The notes under the pieces are model-generated. The model saw only the letters and a program-made list of their open reading frames with translations. It did no database searches and was not told the origin of the DNA. From Vitellaria paradoxa (lineage: Eukaryota; Streptophyta; Magnoliopsida; Ericales; Sapotaceae), in NCBI GenBank assembly GCA_019916065.1, contig CM034244.1, positions 36,522,877 through 36,586,876 on the forward strand: a stretch of DNA of 64,000 nucleotides. The letters run 5' to 3'. Positions 1-16,100 of this stretch are shown piece by piece (positions within the stretch are counted from its first letter, which is position 1; every line of letters starts with the position of its first letter). The translations under genes were made by a program, and so were the position numbers.

Positions 1-2133
<2,133 letters not shown>

Positions 2134-2410
2134 GCTGGGTCTGTGGGGGATTTGTCTAGCGTTATTTTAATCTTTTTTTTTGGTAAGTGCGTTATTTTAA
2201 TCTGCTTTGCGCGGTTCTCTTCTCTCTCTCTCTCTGTTGTTACATTTCTTTGGTGGATTATCGTTTTGTCTTCATGTAATGAAATTGTTAAATTGTGTGT
2301 AATGTTTCCGGTCAGTAGTGATTTCTGTGGGATGAAAGAAATGATTTTTTAGAATCATGAATAGCTCTTATATCTCGCTTGGAAACAATATGATGTACTT
2401 TTTTTGTTAC

Positions 2411-2460
2411 CTCTCTCTCTCTCTCTCTCTCTCTCTCCCCCCCCCCCAAAAAAAAAAAAA
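2411..2460. repeat. Compound microsatellite (CT)n, poly-C, poly-A
   Basis: A CT dinucleotide run of about 26 bases is followed directly by about 11 C and then 13 A. It lies just downstream of the tubulin gene. Such runs are length-variable and often misassembled. Confidence 0.95.
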
Positions 2461-2653
2461 TTCCCCAGCACTTTAAAATTTATTTTCTTGTTCATTTCTC
2501 TCCCATGGTTCATTTGGAAATTTTACGAGTTCACCCCCACCCGTTGGTTTCTGTCCGGCTTGCTCGGGTGTTTTCTTCGGCAGCTTCTGCTTAGGCATAT
2601 AATATTGATTTGTACAACGTGCTGCATTTATTAATAAGAGTTTCAGTTATTTA

Positions 2654-2749
2654 GGGTATGTTTGGAATGATAAAAAGTGATATAAAATGAGATAAAAAGT
2701 GAATAATTTTTAGAGATTTTTAGAATTTTTTAGTAAACCATACACAGCC
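2654..2749. mobile_element. Short Tourist-like MITE
   Basis: The element is 96 bp, with left end GGGTATGTTTGG and right end CCATACACAGCC (reverse complement GGCTGTGTATGG, 9 of 12 matching). It is flanked by TTA on both sides, the target duplication expected of PIF/Harbinger-derived elements. The AT-rich middle (GATAAAAAGTGA, TTTTTAGAGATTTTTAG) recurs in similar elements near 6075, 26.0 kb and 55.3 kb. Confidence 0.6.
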
Positions 2750-4632
2750 TTAATTGACATACATATACATAGTTACAGCAGTGGTTCAAACATTGTTTCT
2801 TTTGCCTGCAATGGGACTTGTTTGTCCATGTATAGACAGACACCTTCAAATTACCCCCTGCGTTTTGGCACGAGGAATTGAATTGAAGGGAGCGACCATT
2901 TTCATTCATTTGATTGATTGTCAAGTTTAATAATGTTGAAATAGAGAGACTATTCTCATTCATTTATTTAGTTTTTGAGCTAAATAATGCTACAATTTAA
3001 TGTTAAGGTCTTAACATAGTTTGCACAGAAATTAACATGGTGGGTGCACGAAAGGAAAATGTTGCAGACATTAGCACGAGAACGAGCCTCGCCGTACGCA
3101 CGACAGTTTATTTGCAACGCTGGTTCACCAGACTGTTTTCTGGGGTTTCAAATCCTTTCTTAGTTCCAACTTAGCAAGGTTCAAATTTCTCAAACAAAAC
3201 ATGTATTATCATGCTAGTATCAATTCTAAACAAGTTACATGCCTCAAATTGCAACATGAATAAGAATTTGGTGTAAATGGGTTTGTTTTACACTTTCTCT
3301 CACTATGTATGCATACAATTGCATATTCATCAAGCTATACTCCATCACAAGATAAGAAAATAATGGAATTTAGTGATCTAAACATGCTATCATACTCTTA
3401 ATACGTGAAATCAAATGACATGGGAAACCCCTTCCTCAAAACTGAGTGTTTGGGAGCTCAAACTACACAAAATTATCTTTTTCACCGGGTCTTGTTGATT
3501 TTAGATGGAAGGTTGATCTACATGACCTTCTTATTCTCTAAAAGCCTACTAATATGGAACACATGCATCCGATACTACATGTACCCATTGATCATACTAG
3601 AATTTGTCAAATTTTACCCCTAGATCAACTTGATGTAGGATGGTCGCACTAAATTACATGAAGTAGGCCAATGGGATTTGGACACTCAAAAGTGTAATGG
3701 CAATTGTGGCATAGGATGGAGCGTAGTAATACAATCTTTCCACATTTTTAGGTTCATCTGGATCTGTTTTCACCACCTACTATCATGACGTCAGATTATT
3801 GAACCTAAATTATCAGTTCTGCTATTTTTGGTATTTTTTGTTTTGTCAATTGCCCATTAGGCATTAATTCTATAGTTATTTTTTCTTTTTTACTTGTGAA
3901 TTTTGTAGTCATCCCGTATTTTTTAAATTTGGTAAATTTTAAATATATTGTCATTTTCTATTTCACTATTAGAATTCTATTCTTTAAACAGTTATAAGCC
4001 TTTGAGCAGATTACTTTTAATTGAATGAATATTATTCTCTGTTTCAGTGGTGGGTTCCAGAAATCCATTAGATTTGGATTTTTTGTTCAGTTAGAATGAA
4101 AACTCGCTATCTTGGGTCAAGTTTAAACCGTATTGAGCTCATTTTCACTATCCGTTCCATCTCACAGCCATTGGGTAAAAAACTAAGGGCTTCTTAAATA
4201 TATATGATGCATCAAAAAATATGCTTGGATTTCTTCATACTTCCTTTTTGAATGCTATTTTTAAATCAGCCGTCCTTTTACTTTTATTTTACTTATTTTG
4301 TTTGTTATTATTATTATTTTTTTGGGGTCAAATTCTGTAACGAATTGTCAAAATAGCCTCCATTTACTGCCTCTGTTTTCCTTCTACATGGCACCATTTT
4401 ACATCTTCAAATAGATGATCAAAACTAATCAGTTACTATGAAAAAAATTTCTATTCAATGAAGAAAGAAGAAAGGGAGGAAAGAAAGAAAGAAATACCAA
4501 ATTAAATAGCAAAGAGGATTTCATGCTAGAAAGATAACTTAATTTGCTAAATATCATTCACTAGAAGAATCATAGAAGGAACTCATTCAAAATTGAATGA
4601 GCGAGGGACAAAAAGAGAGAGACAGAGACAAA

Positions 4633-5466
4633 TCAACTAGAGCAGAACATTTGATACAGCATGGGAAGATCCCAGAAAGCATCATCACTGGAATCATGAA
4701 CATTCTCCCAGTACTCATTCACCCCATTCAATGCATACAGCGAAGCCGAGATCTGCCTCTCAACCTTCATGTGTTCGAATTCTGGGATATGAATCTGATG
4801 AGTCTCAGCAGCACTCATCATCTTCTCTCCCACCAAACCAATCCTTTTTGGCAACTCATGATCAAACTCATCATGATCAGCCCCAAATGGCTGACCAAAA
4901 TGAGAACAACCCATTTCTAGTCCACCAATGAAGTGGCTCAAATCCGGTTTATATGCATCATTAAACAAGTTCAAATCTTTATTTGAGCAACCACCACCAC
5001 CACCACCACCTACGGCTACAGGAAGTTTACTGGCACTACTAGGAGGAGAACTAGAATCAGTTTTGGCACTGGCTTTTGTTGTGGTCTTTGGAAGGTTCAT
5101 CTGTTTGGAAGCTTTCTTCTGGTTGAGGAGGTTTCTGATTTTCAGTGAAAGAGGAGAATTGGGAGGGCCAGGAGGATCAAGGAAGTTGGTTCGCGTGTTG
5201 GAACCACGAAGAAGACAAGCGGCTTCGTCATAAGCTCTAGCAGCCTCCTCAGCTGTGTCAAAGGTTCCAAGCCACATTCTAATCTTCTGGGTGGTGTTCT
5301 TGATCTCTGCAACCCATTTGCCAGAAGGCCTCTGCCTCACCCCCACAAACTTGTTCTTGTTTGGAGGAGTTGAAATGACTCTATTTGATCTGAGTGTTAT
5401 CTGTTTGGTGGCTGAGAAAACTTCGTTTTGCTGCTGCTGCTGTTTCTTTTGGAAATGGAGTTCCAT
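4633..5466 (-). CDS. RAP2.11: AP2/ERF transcription factor, RAP2.11-like
   Basis: This single-exon gene encodes 277 residues. The AP2 domain spans about residues 39-95 ([13 protein letters not shown], then [28 protein letters not shown]). The domain reads WVAEIKN where classic ERFs have WAAEIRD. Outside it, the [12 protein letters not shown] block, the [13 protein letters not shown] block (about 236-248) and the C-terminal [11 protein letters not shown] resemble Arabidopsis RAP2.11, a nuclear factor reported to activate low-potassium response genes such as the transporter HAK5. A glutamine run (9-13) and a seven-glycine run (153-159) are low-complexity linkers. The C-terminal tryptophan/acidic segment may be an activation region. 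DLNLF at 164-168 is only half of an EAR repression motif. The ATG at 5466 is the first in frame, 78 bp from a TATA box. Position next to tubulin and KETCH1 matches Arabidopsis. Confidence 0.95.
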   Translation of the reverse strand: MELHFQKKQQQQQNEVFSATKQITLRSNRVISTPPNKNKFVGVRQRPSGKWVAEIKNTTQKIRMWLGTFDTAEEAARAYDEAACLLRGSNTRTNFLDPPGPPNSPLSLKIRNLLNQKKASKQMNLPKTTTKASAKTDSSSPPSSASKLPVAVGGGGGGGCSNKDLNLFNDAYKPDLSHFIGGLEMGCSHFGQPFGADHDEFDHELPKRIGLVGEKMMSAAETHQIHIPEFEHMKVERQISASLYALNGVNEYWENVHDSSDDAFWDLPMLYQMFCSS

Positions 5467-5543
5467 TGCAGAAACTTAATGCGGGGAAGAGAGAATTCTG
5501 GAAAAGGGGTCTGAGTTTAATTACAATGGAGACGGGGGGGCTT

Positions 5544-5549
5544 CTTATA
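5544..5549 (-). promoter_or_regulatory. TATA box of the RAP2.11-like gene
   Basis: On the minus strand TATAAG within CCTATAAGAAG lies 78 bp before the start codon. That predicts a transcription start near 5515 and a 5' UTR of about 50 nt. It is a sequence match only. Confidence 0.5.
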
Positions 5550-6070
5550 GGTCTAGTGGATAGTGGGGTTGGGTTGGGTTGTCCTTAAGTCCTTGTTTGG
5601 TTGTGAAATTTGAATTTTTGTTTTCATCTCTGTGGTTGACTGATTTCTCAATGCTGAGAGTTGAGACCACGTCATCAATAGTGATTCTGGGGAATTGTTT
5701 ATTTGTGTTTGTTGTTTGTGTGCTCAATTTTTGTTTTGTTTCTGAGGCATGCTTGGAGCTCATGATGGAATGAAAGCATCAGATGATGCTAGACACGTCC
5801 TTGCATTTGTTAGCTAAGCGTTGTATGGTTGAGTTGGCCTTCACTTCTAAATAAAGAGTCCTAATTTATAAAAAGGACTGTTAGTGTTGTCCACAGTGTG
5901 CAATTGTGCTCTCTCAAAAGTCCGAATGAATGGGTCTTTCTTACTCCTTGGAGCACTGTGTTATATATCGTTTGGATGGTGTTACAGAAGCATTTTGCAC
6001 CTAAATGCACATTTTAGTGCAAAGTACTTGTGTCGCATGATCTAAACAGATGCTCTAGCAACATATTATG

Positions 6071-6233
6071 GGTGCGTTTAGTTTGTTAAAAATCGTTAAA
6101 AAATTTTAAAAATCTTTAAAAATCTTTAAAAATTATTCACTTTTTATCTTATTGCACGAATTACGAATCCATAAATTATCTCACTTTATCACACTATATC
6201 TCACTCTTTATCGCTCCGAACACACCCTTATAA
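6071..6233. mobile_element. Tourist-like MITE
   Basis: The left end GGGTGCGTTTAG and right end CCGAACACACCC (reverse complement GGGTGTGTTCGG) form an imperfect inverted repeat near TTA on both sides. The interior contains several copies of AAAAATCTTTAAAAATT and TTATCTCAC-type blocks that recur in the elements at 2654 and 55.3 kb. Confidence 0.6.
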
Positions 6234-6820
6234 AATATTTTATCATTTGTAAATGTGATTGTGATTATGCGTAACATTTATCGTTATAACTATTTTATTT
6301 TTTATTTATCTAATATTTATGTGCAAAACTTGTATTAAAGTTTGTAATAACAACCCTTGTCACTCAATTGGGAGTTGCACTCACTCTCTTTATTATTTAT
6401 TAATTTTACAAAAGTTTTTCTAATATTTTGTCACTTACTATTGCTCTTTTTTTTCAACTCAACTCATATATACGGGGTAGTCCATTATTCAATGTAAAAT
6501 AATTTTAATTTTTTTAAATTATCCTCACAAATTTTATTTTATTATCATAATTGTCATTAAAAATTAATTTTATAATAAAAATATTATCTTTTATCAAAAA
6601 TATTAGAAATAACACCCCTTTTATCTCGGAGTACATGAAATAAGAATAATTTCTCTTTCTTTTATAAAATGTGAAAAGACTAATAGTAACTTATTTGAGA
6701 AATGCTATTTATTATTTTATATTTATTGCAAATAATCTTTGTATATATAATTTTAGAATACAGGGTAGGATTTATTATATTCATATGTCCTACATATATA
6801 TATCTATATATTAATATATA

Positions 6821-6824
<4 letters not shown>

Positions 6825-6852
<28 letters not shown>
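6825..6852. repeat. (TG)n microsatellite
   Basis: About 14 TG units, preceded by TA-rich runs (ATATATATATCTATATATTAATATATATG). Confidence 0.95.
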
Positions 6853-6855
<3 letters not shown>

Positions 6856-8760
6856 TTTCTGTAGGCATGCTTGACACGTACACTATTGAAAGCCTAAAAC
6901 TATATACGTGCCCTCACATAATGAGACTCAAGACTCTTTAACACACTTAGCAAAATGCGAACAAACAAGCTCATTTAATTAAAAATTATCATTGACTTAT
7001 TGTTTGGCTCGCAATTTCATACGTAATTGCAAGTGGCCAACAACAATAATATATATCATAAATGAGAGAGCTAATTGAGGAAATAACACAAGAAACTTTT
7101 CTAATAATAACTAGTAAAGGAGTTACACTACTAATTTGAAGAGTGATGAAACTTCTATTACGAGCTAATCAAATTTTATAGCAATTTCATTTTCATTATC
7201 ATTATAATTCATCGTATTAAATTACGAATATCAATGATAAAGAAATGACAATGGGATAGGAATTTTTTTTCCAACTCAGCGACAAAAAGGGTACCCTTTA
7301 CACCCCCATTAAGGTTAATAACATTTTATTATTTTATTTTAAAAACGAGATAAGAAAAAGAATATACATAAACTGGTTATTAATCAAACAAACTAAAAAA
7401 AAACTAAAATATAAATATACAAGTTAACAAAATATTAAAAATAAATATTTCAGCATTAACATTTTAACATTTAAAGTGAGATTAGTATGAATATTTTTAT
7501 AATTTTAAACCTAATCAGGTGAATAGAGAATTTTATTTTAACCTAAGTCCACCCTGACGTTTTATGAGTTTTTTAGTTTTTTCCCCTTGCCCCCATTATG
7601 ATGGAATTGATTTGGGTTTCCTGGTTTACATATCCAATTGCCATTTTAATTCATGATAAAATTTCTATCTAAATTAATAAAATTATAGTTTAAACAATTT
7701 TTTTTAAATAATTAGCTCCAAAATCTTTAATTTCAAATCTATAAATACAAACGCAATCACAATATATTTTAATCATAATATTCCTTTCCCAAAACATTAC
7801 AAATTAGAAATAGAATTTCCAATCACTTAAATATATGATGCATCTATGTTTCAAAGTAGGGGGGGATATGAGAGATAATTAATACATAGACGAAGTATAA
7901 GACCATTGCAATCAACAATACAAACATATACAAGAAGTTAAAAAGTCAATAGTAGTCTTCTATTGCAAACCTCTGTTTTTTGTTGTATTAACAGATGCAT
8001 GATTATTTGTGTATTAGGGCTCCAAGTTTTTTTTACGCCCACTAACTATCTATCCATCTATATATATACATATCACTATATATTTATATATGAATTGGGT
8101 CAACGGAAAAACAAGAGAGTTGCCATCACGAAGGCCTGCCCTTTCCCCTTCATGTCTTTCTTTATTTTCATTTTTTCGGGAGGGTTTTGGAGTGGGAAGT
8201 CGTCTGCTCGCCAAATGGATGTAGGCTGCACATCCCACCAAAGCAAAAAAGCCTTCATTTGTCTTCTCTTTTCAAGCCAATAAAAAAAAAAACAGAAAAT
8301 AGATATACATATATATATATATATATGTATGTATATATGCATGCATCAATAATTAAATTTAAATGTGGAGTGAAAGGGATTGAATCAAGTTGGGGAATCT
8401 TATGGATGCATGCTACTACATTTATTCGATTCTCTTCCTCCCATAAACTAACAAACCCAACTTCTCTCATCACGCGATCAAACTTAATTCTTTGAACAAA
8501 CACAAACAAATAAATAACAACAAAAAGTTGACCAAATGATTTTTTTTCTTTTTTTTTTTTTCGTGAAAAATATACAAATATGGCAGAGTGTTTCAGTATT
8601 TAAAACAGTCCGCCGTCCTGCATTACCAAGAGCAAGAACACTGAATAACCCAAAAAATGCAGCAAATTGGTTCTCATACAGTTTTTTGTGTGCTACTGTT
8701 CAAACATTCATCTCACCTTTCATCACCACAACATAAAACTTGGCCTGCGCTCGTCACCCT

Positions 8761-9048
8761 TAGCCCTTGTTTGAGAAAGTGAGAGAAAAGAAGGGAAGGG
8801 AGGTGGAGGGAACTAAAATAAATGATGAAGAAGGGAAGAAAAGTTAATTAACTTCTCTTATTTGGAAAAGATGAAAAGAAGAATCAAAGTAAACGGAGGT
8901 GAATGGCTTTTTCTTTCTTTTACAACAGTGAAGGTGAATGAGAGTGGATTATTTATCTCCATTTACTTTCTCACCCTCATTCTTTTGCCAAACAAGGTTA
9001 GTCATTTTGCCTCTCTCGATTCACCTCCTACCAAACAGATGCTAAATT
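8761..9048. mobile_element. Possible MITE, AAG/GAA-rich
   Basis: The left edge TTAGCCCTTGTTTG and right edge CAAACAGATGCTAA are imperfect inverted repeats at TTA/TAA. The interior is purine-rich on the left. I see no coding capacity. The edges are tentative. Confidence 0.35.
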
Positions 9049-10129
9049 TATTCTCTTCTTTAAATTATAGATTTAAAAAAAAAAAAAAAGAAAAACATAA
9101 TTTTATATTGTAGAAAATTATTGGTAAATAATGTGAAATGCACCGCAATAGAGAATCTTTAAATCCAATTTTAACTCTGCTTCAAAGAATCTCTTAAGCT
9201 GAGTTTCATAACCTTATTAGAGAGAGAGAGAGAGAGAGAGAGATTATGCAATAATCTACCTTTTTTTCACACCGACAAATTACTAACTCAACTACTCAGT
9301 CCGACAAAAGTGATATTCTGTAGGTTGCAAATGAGTCAATCTCCAAGGTGACTAACTGCCCATTAGGTTCATATTCCACATAAAGATGATCAAGTACCTA
9401 GATTTATTTCTGTGAATTTATTGCACAACGCTGAAATAGCATTGGAAAAAAAATAAAATAAAATAAAACAGAAGCTTGATGCAATTTCACCACAAAGAAA
9501 ATTTATAGCAATTGATGCAAAACAGACAAAAAGAGGACCTTGTTGAGGAATAGACAGCCAATTAGAGCACGTCATTGAACACGATGTCTAAAACAACAAT
9601 TTTCACATGAAACTATCACAAGAAACAACTATAGCCTGCCATTGATACGGAAAAGTAATGAAGGAATCACCATTTATAACTTAAAAGCCTGTATAGTCAC
9701 ATTCAGCAAAGCCAAATAACACGTCACCACCAAAACTGTGACAGGAGTTGCTGCCCTCCCCCCACAAACCCTCAAACCAAACTCTTTTGACCAACCGAAA
9801 CCTCACAAACAACAATTGCTGACCCTCAAGTTTGGTTTTTTTTTTTTTTTTTTTTTGAAAAAAAAAAAAACCCAGCACCATAGTGCACTATGATTAACAG
9901 ATGCAATATACACATTCTACAAAAATGGGTTTCATTTCATTCGCAGTGACATTACATTCACACTTTAGACCAAACAACCCACACCAGGTTGCTGTAATGC
10001 ATCATGCAAAAATGAATGGTGGGAATATTTATTGTAAAGAATGGATAATAAACACAAAAAAGACAAACCGACCCAGCAAAAAAAAACGGCCCCAGGAACG
10101 GCAAATAGGCTCTCTTGTCATCCAGGGTG

Positions 10130-13100
10130 CTATGATGAGAGCATGGACTGCAATGCTTGCTGCTGATGGGGCTGCAACGATGACCAAGTTGAGGCCAAGG
10201 TGCCTGGTGGTAGTGTCTCTTGCAATTGCTTCAAGAGATTAATCATTCGGCTTGCTGTTTGCTCAGTCGCAAGATCCTTGCCAGCACATAGAACCTGCAA
10301 CAAAAATAAAATCCATCAAGTATTCAAAATGCAGAGGAGAAAAGTTGCTTAATCATATGGCTTGATTTGCTAGTACAAGAAAAATTACTAAATAAGAAGG
10401 TACTTTGTGACAACTTATCAATAAGCTTTACGTATACTAAAAGCCTGAAACTGAAAGTTTAAAATAGAGCAAGACCAAGTAACATGGATTCTTTCGGTTT
10501 TTTATTATATAGCATTTCAACATTATATCTTTGCTGAGATGAATGCCCTTCCTTCTTCTTCTTCTTCTTCTTTTTAATTAGCATCAGAATTCTTTTCCTT
10601 TTCTTCCTTTTAGTTCTTATTTATGTTACAAAACAACAATTTAAAATGTTTTATGGTGAAGAATGCAGGGTGGTAAAGAAACACATTGTACAAAGTTCTT
10701 AGTTGAAATGATACAATTAAGATGGGCGAGTGGCCAGGAAGCAGACACTCCTATGGAGGTGTTGTTTCCATGAAGACGGGAGAGTGCTTATACATGCACC
10801 GGTGGATGTTATACTATATAAAGATTTTGTTTACAAAAACAAACACATAACATTCAGGGGCGTGTGTCCCATTATTTCTATACTTTAAACATGTTGCAAA
10901 ATTGAAGACTTGGAATCTAATGCTAAGTGAAAATAAATAAATAAATAAATAAATATTGAGGTAAATCTTTGCCTAGTATTCCCTCCTTTAACTTTTTAAT
11001 TTGTAGAATTATATGTATGTAAATCCTTAGAAGATAAACATTAGGACTCTATGTTTGCACTACTTTCCAATACGTAGAATGTAGAAGAAGATTACCACAA
11101 TTCAGGCCTGTCAAATGGAGTATAACTAAAAACTAATATGCTCAATCAACTTGCATACAAGGAACAAAATATTGTTTATACTCCATTGAAACAACATAGA
11201 CGTTTAAAAGGACCTAAATGGAACACTAGTAGAATAATGATTCTAACAGCTCCATCTAAACTCGATCAACAAAATCTTAGTCCCAAGCTAGTTGGCATAA
11301 GCTACATGAATTCTCTTCCTCCATTCATTTTTATCATGGGTTAAGTTTTCTGTGAAATTATATAAGATTAGGTAATCTTTATATTTTCAATTCATGTAAT
11401 CTTGGGCCTACCTTTCATCATCTTTACCCTTTCTACTTGGATCCACTTACTCAAAGTTCCAAAATATTTTTGTTTCCATACTAACCAAAACATCCTACCA
11501 AATGAAATTTTGATCCTTGTTCATGCGTACGACACTAACCTCTGCAAATACTGCAACAATTTTGGGAAGATACTGGTTGTTAGGTCCTAAAAGTTCCCTA
11601 TCTGACCTGTAGACAAAAATAGTCAAATTTGTAACGTGATGCATGAGAAGGAAATAAGAAAGAGGAATATAAGGGACGAAGCTAAAAGTGCAGAAGAATT
11701 GAAGCCCTTGCCTCTCAACCATTGAACATAGCTGGTCATGGACAACTTTAGCTTCAATTACGTCACCTTTAATTGGAAGGCAGCTTAACCACGCAGGAAC
11801 AACCTGCCAAAAATCACATCATCTAAAGCACGAGGAAACCAACAAAAACAACAAATATTCCCATGAATAATGAATTTAAAAAAAAAAAAACAAAAAAACA
11901 AAAACTTTAACCATTGCAGGAGAATCAACTAAAAGGAGATATTTGTAAGATTTGTAAGAAAATATATGTTTAATTGGGGAGATAATATCACAGGAATAAA
12001 TAGCTATATGAATATTGTCCGGGGTTGGATATGGTATGGGGCCATGGGTTAATTTTTGGTGTGAGTATATTTATATGGAGTTTGGTTGGTGGGATCCGGA
12101 GTGAGACAAGAAATGTGATTTTTCATGAGATGATTTTGGACCTTTGAATTTTGACAGGAAATAATTTAGAGAATGAGAAATATGCCTTTTTTCAATTACT
12201 AGGGTGTCCCCACCTTTGTTAGTAATAATCCCTTAAAACTCTTAACCCCTAACCACCAAAATCAAAAGCCAGTTAATGCAAAGGGATTTAAACTGATGGC
12301 CTCTACTTCAATTGGCAGAGGTCTTACTACTGAACTGCTCCCTTCTGGGGGATTACATATTAGGGGTATTGTACATCCCCTAGGTATTGTATTATCCCCA
12401 TTTGGGATTATTACACGTGATATCCAGTCAATCTTTTCACAACCAAATGTGGTCAAGTGAGGCTAACGGAGAGGCAATCCATTCCCCCCACCCGCCATCC
12501 AACAATCAAATATAGACTACAAGAACAGAGAAGTACTTCCATTTAACCCAGGTAAATCACAAGTGATTGTTAAGACATCTCTCCACTACAATCTCCAGGA
12601 TGAAAAGAAACTCTTATACTACATTTGTAACATGGATCAATGGACGTAAAGAAAAAGTGAAAGAAAAATGTACAACAGCTAAATGAAGAAAACGAGAGAA
12701 TCAATTTTATTTTTTTTAGTTGAGTTAGCAAAATGAGAAGAAAACAAATTGTTATTTGTCAAAAGCAATATTAATTTTATTGGGTTAACCGTTAAAACAT
12801 AACAAGAACTAGTAACTCTATTTTCCCATCTCCATTATTTTCCCTCCACAAATCCATGTTCCAAACAAAGCATTGTTGAAACTGCCTCTATAACAAAAGT
12901 TGCAACTAGGGAAACACGCACTTCAGAGAAAAATCATAAAAAGATTGATTACAAGAATTACCAACTGGTCATCATCTTTCTTTTTCTCCCCCCCCCCCCA
13001 GGGGGGGGGGGGATCATATGAGTAGATGGGAACAGGAGTAAATAGATAATCCTTTTCATAATACACAAATTGATCACAAGATATACTGGATGGATATCAT

Positions 13101-16100
13101 CTTTGTTCTCCAATGCATCATGAGTAGATTGGGAACAAAAGTAAATCGACAATCCTTTTCAGAATTCCCACCATTAATATTTAGATTATGCATACTAAGA
13201 AGCATGGACACTTCTAAGAAGGTGACATACCGGTTTCGTGTCATGTCAGATACCACTCTTCGGAAGCTTGAGAGAAAAACATATTCATAACTTATATGTA
13301 TATGAAACATATTGTAATTTTGAAATAGAAAACTTGCAATCAAATAATAAAATAAAAATTATATGAATTTCGTTTATTAATTCCTTATCAATTATTTTTT
13401 TTATTTTAAGAATTTGTTTGTAAATACAATCTTTTAAAATAGATATAAATAAAAGATAAATGCATTTACAGTACAAAAATGAACAAGTAGTAATGTTTTC
13501 ACATACATAGATAAAATTATATATTTATCCATTAACATGTCCATGCCATGTCATGTCTTGATAATTTTAAAAATTGACGTGTCGACATATTCGTGTCATG
13601 TTATATCCGTATGTGTCTATATCTGTGCTTCTTAGATGCATACTAATTAATGAATGATTAACAAATCCCATATCAAGACTATTCTAGTTCATAAGGTGCA
13701 AGATAACCCAGATCATACCCCTAGGAACTAATAATAAATTCTGTACAACACATTCACATTGCAGGTTGAATTTGAGGAATCAAGAATTACCATTTTGCAG
13801 AAGATTTGTAAAAATCAACCAAAAAGTGAATTACCTGAGCCAAATCTATACTATCACGATGGAACTGACATATTTTTCCCAGAGCAGAAACAGCATTATC
13901 ATATGCCATCACATTTTCAGCTTGCAATGCATTAGGATCCCTTATCACAACATTTAGCCTTGAAAGAGCCTCTGAACAAGAAAAAGAAAAAACTGTGAAT
14001 TCCAATAGAACGTGGAAGAAAATTAAGTCCACATTGTAGAAACAGATTGTACCTCCAACAAGAGGTTTAAAAACAGAACCACCAAATTCAGCACAAACAC
14101 CAAGCCCGTATACAGCAGCCTGAAAACAAAAAGATGTGTTTTAAAAATGATTGACAGCGAGAGCAACTTGGGGATACAGTTCAACATGTATTCTGTGTAG
14201 ACCTGACGGATATCTGGATTCTCATCATTGCAAGCTTCCAAAAGGAAAGGAAGATATGTATCATAGTATCTGTCCAACACATGTAGAATAATTGGATGAA
14301 TGGTTACATCAGCAAACAATTCAAAGTGAACATTCTGAGAAGAATACTTACTTCAGTGCTGCTTCCCGACACTGCTCCGCCACATCATCAAAGATGCAAA
14401 TAGCTATCCTTCTTTCCTCAGCTGTTTTATCCTTGCCCTGCATTGTAATAAGTATGAAAATAATGAAGCACAACAGGAAAAAAAAATGCTTAGACAAAAT
14501 TCAACATTGCAGGACTTCTGAATCAAAGAGTTAAAGCGGCTACATTGCAGATGCATAATAGAACATCACAAAGAACACAAGGGCTGGATAAGGATAGCCA
14601 AGTACAGAAAACTCCTGCCACTACAGCCTGTGGTAAGCATTGGTTGATTCAGTTAGATTTTGGAGCAAACCCAATCAAACCAAATCACACCACATTGTGC
14701 TCACCCCTAGCCACAGGCATCAGAAGGATCAATTGTACACAGCCATATCTCCCATGCAGGTAAGTTGTTTCTGTGTTTTTGAATCTACGACTCCCAGCTT
14801 GCACTAGAACTACCTCACAATTACGCCAAGGCCCACACTTGACACTGGGAAAAAAACATGTTCTGAATCTATGACGCTCAGGTTGCACTAGAAGACCTCA
14901 CAACTACACCAAGGCCCACCCTTCACATAAGAATTGGATGAAACACAATATATGAAACAAGAAAGGGTAACTTGTGGCAAACTTACCCACATAGGTGTCA
15001 AATATGATGCCAGCTCATCAAAGAAGGGCAAGAAAGAGGCCTTGAATGTTTTGATCAAAGTCCCCAAAATTTCACCTACCTGAACCAGGAAATAAGTTTG
15101 AGAGGCAAAATAAATAAATAAAAATTATCTTATTCGAGCAACAGAATCAAGATGAACATGTGATCCATGATGCACAAAAATAGGTTAGCGGAAGACATAC
15201 TTGATCAAAAACTTCCTCTTCTTGCTCATTTTCCTCTCTCAGTAATTCTCCCTCCTCAGCATCAAAGTCTTCAGCTTTTGCCCTCTCTGCTCGGTCTCGT
15301 TTTCTACTTGAGCTAGCTGTGATCACCTGTTTTATCTCCTCCACAATGCTCTTGACCTGGCTTTCACCCAGGAGGGGCCCAGAGATCTGAAGAAATAACA
15401 ATAAGGATTAAGAACTTCAAAATGAAATACATATGTAGATTAAACATTCCCATGACAAAAATAACAAACATATCTGAGTATCAAAGGACAATGTTATGGG
15501 CACTGTACTTCATAAATTAATATAAGAGCATTGTGTCATCTGCTTTCAAAACAATTTACTCGGGAAAATTTGCATAAATAAGAAATGAGAAATTGAGAAT
15601 CCATTTTGACACAAGCAATCCACTACTTGAGAAATAATAAATGCAAGTAAAAAAGCAGACACACAACTTCAAAGCCATTTTATTGTTTTGCACTCCGAAT
15701 GACACCACTTATACCATACAATCTGTAAGATATCCACACAAAAAATAAATAAATAAATAAATAAAATGAGATTTAGTTGACGGATAGCAAGTTAAATGAG
15801 TGTACACTATCCAGGCCAACATTTATCCCTTGTTTTAATTCTGCTCAACTCAGTTCAACTCAACAAAACCTTAGTCCTAACTAGTTGAGTCAGTTACATG
15901 AATCCTGTTCCTCCATTCATTTCTGTCATGAGTTATGATTTCCATGAGATTATATGAAATTATGTCTTAATTTTGCTGAATGAATAAAATATACTAGAGC
16001 CATGAGAACTTCTGATCTCTGATGACTGCAGCCTAGATTCATGAATGCACCACACCTATTGTTAGAAACTCGGAAATGCAACCACCAACCCCCAAACAAT

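Larger units (their letters stand above)
2134..4632. other. Intergenic region between the tubulin and RAP2.11-like genes
   Basis: This holds the tubulin 3' UTR (probably to about 2.3 kb), a CT/C/A microsatellite at 2411-2460, a short MITE at 2654-2749 and AT-rich sequence. The open frames here are short, low in complexity and match no family I recognise. The two flanking genes converge, since the right one is on the minus strand, so both 3' ends point into this stretch. Confidence 0.7.
5600..10129. other. Intergenic region between the RAP2.11-like and KETCH1 genes
   Basis: No supported gene. It has AT-rich sequence, a Tourist-like MITE near 6070-6233, a TG microsatellite at 6825-6852, TA and GA runs near 8311 and 9222, and a possible MITE at about 8761-9048. 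At this position Arabidopsis has two proline-rich protein genes; I see no counterpart. The part just below 10130 should contain the KETCH1 3' UTR. Confidence 0.65.

Noticed and set aside
4597..5479. Plus-strand frames of 66-107 codons opposite the RAP2.11-like gene
   Set aside because: Antisense shadows of a clear AP2/ERF gene; the sequence is the complement of conserved domains.
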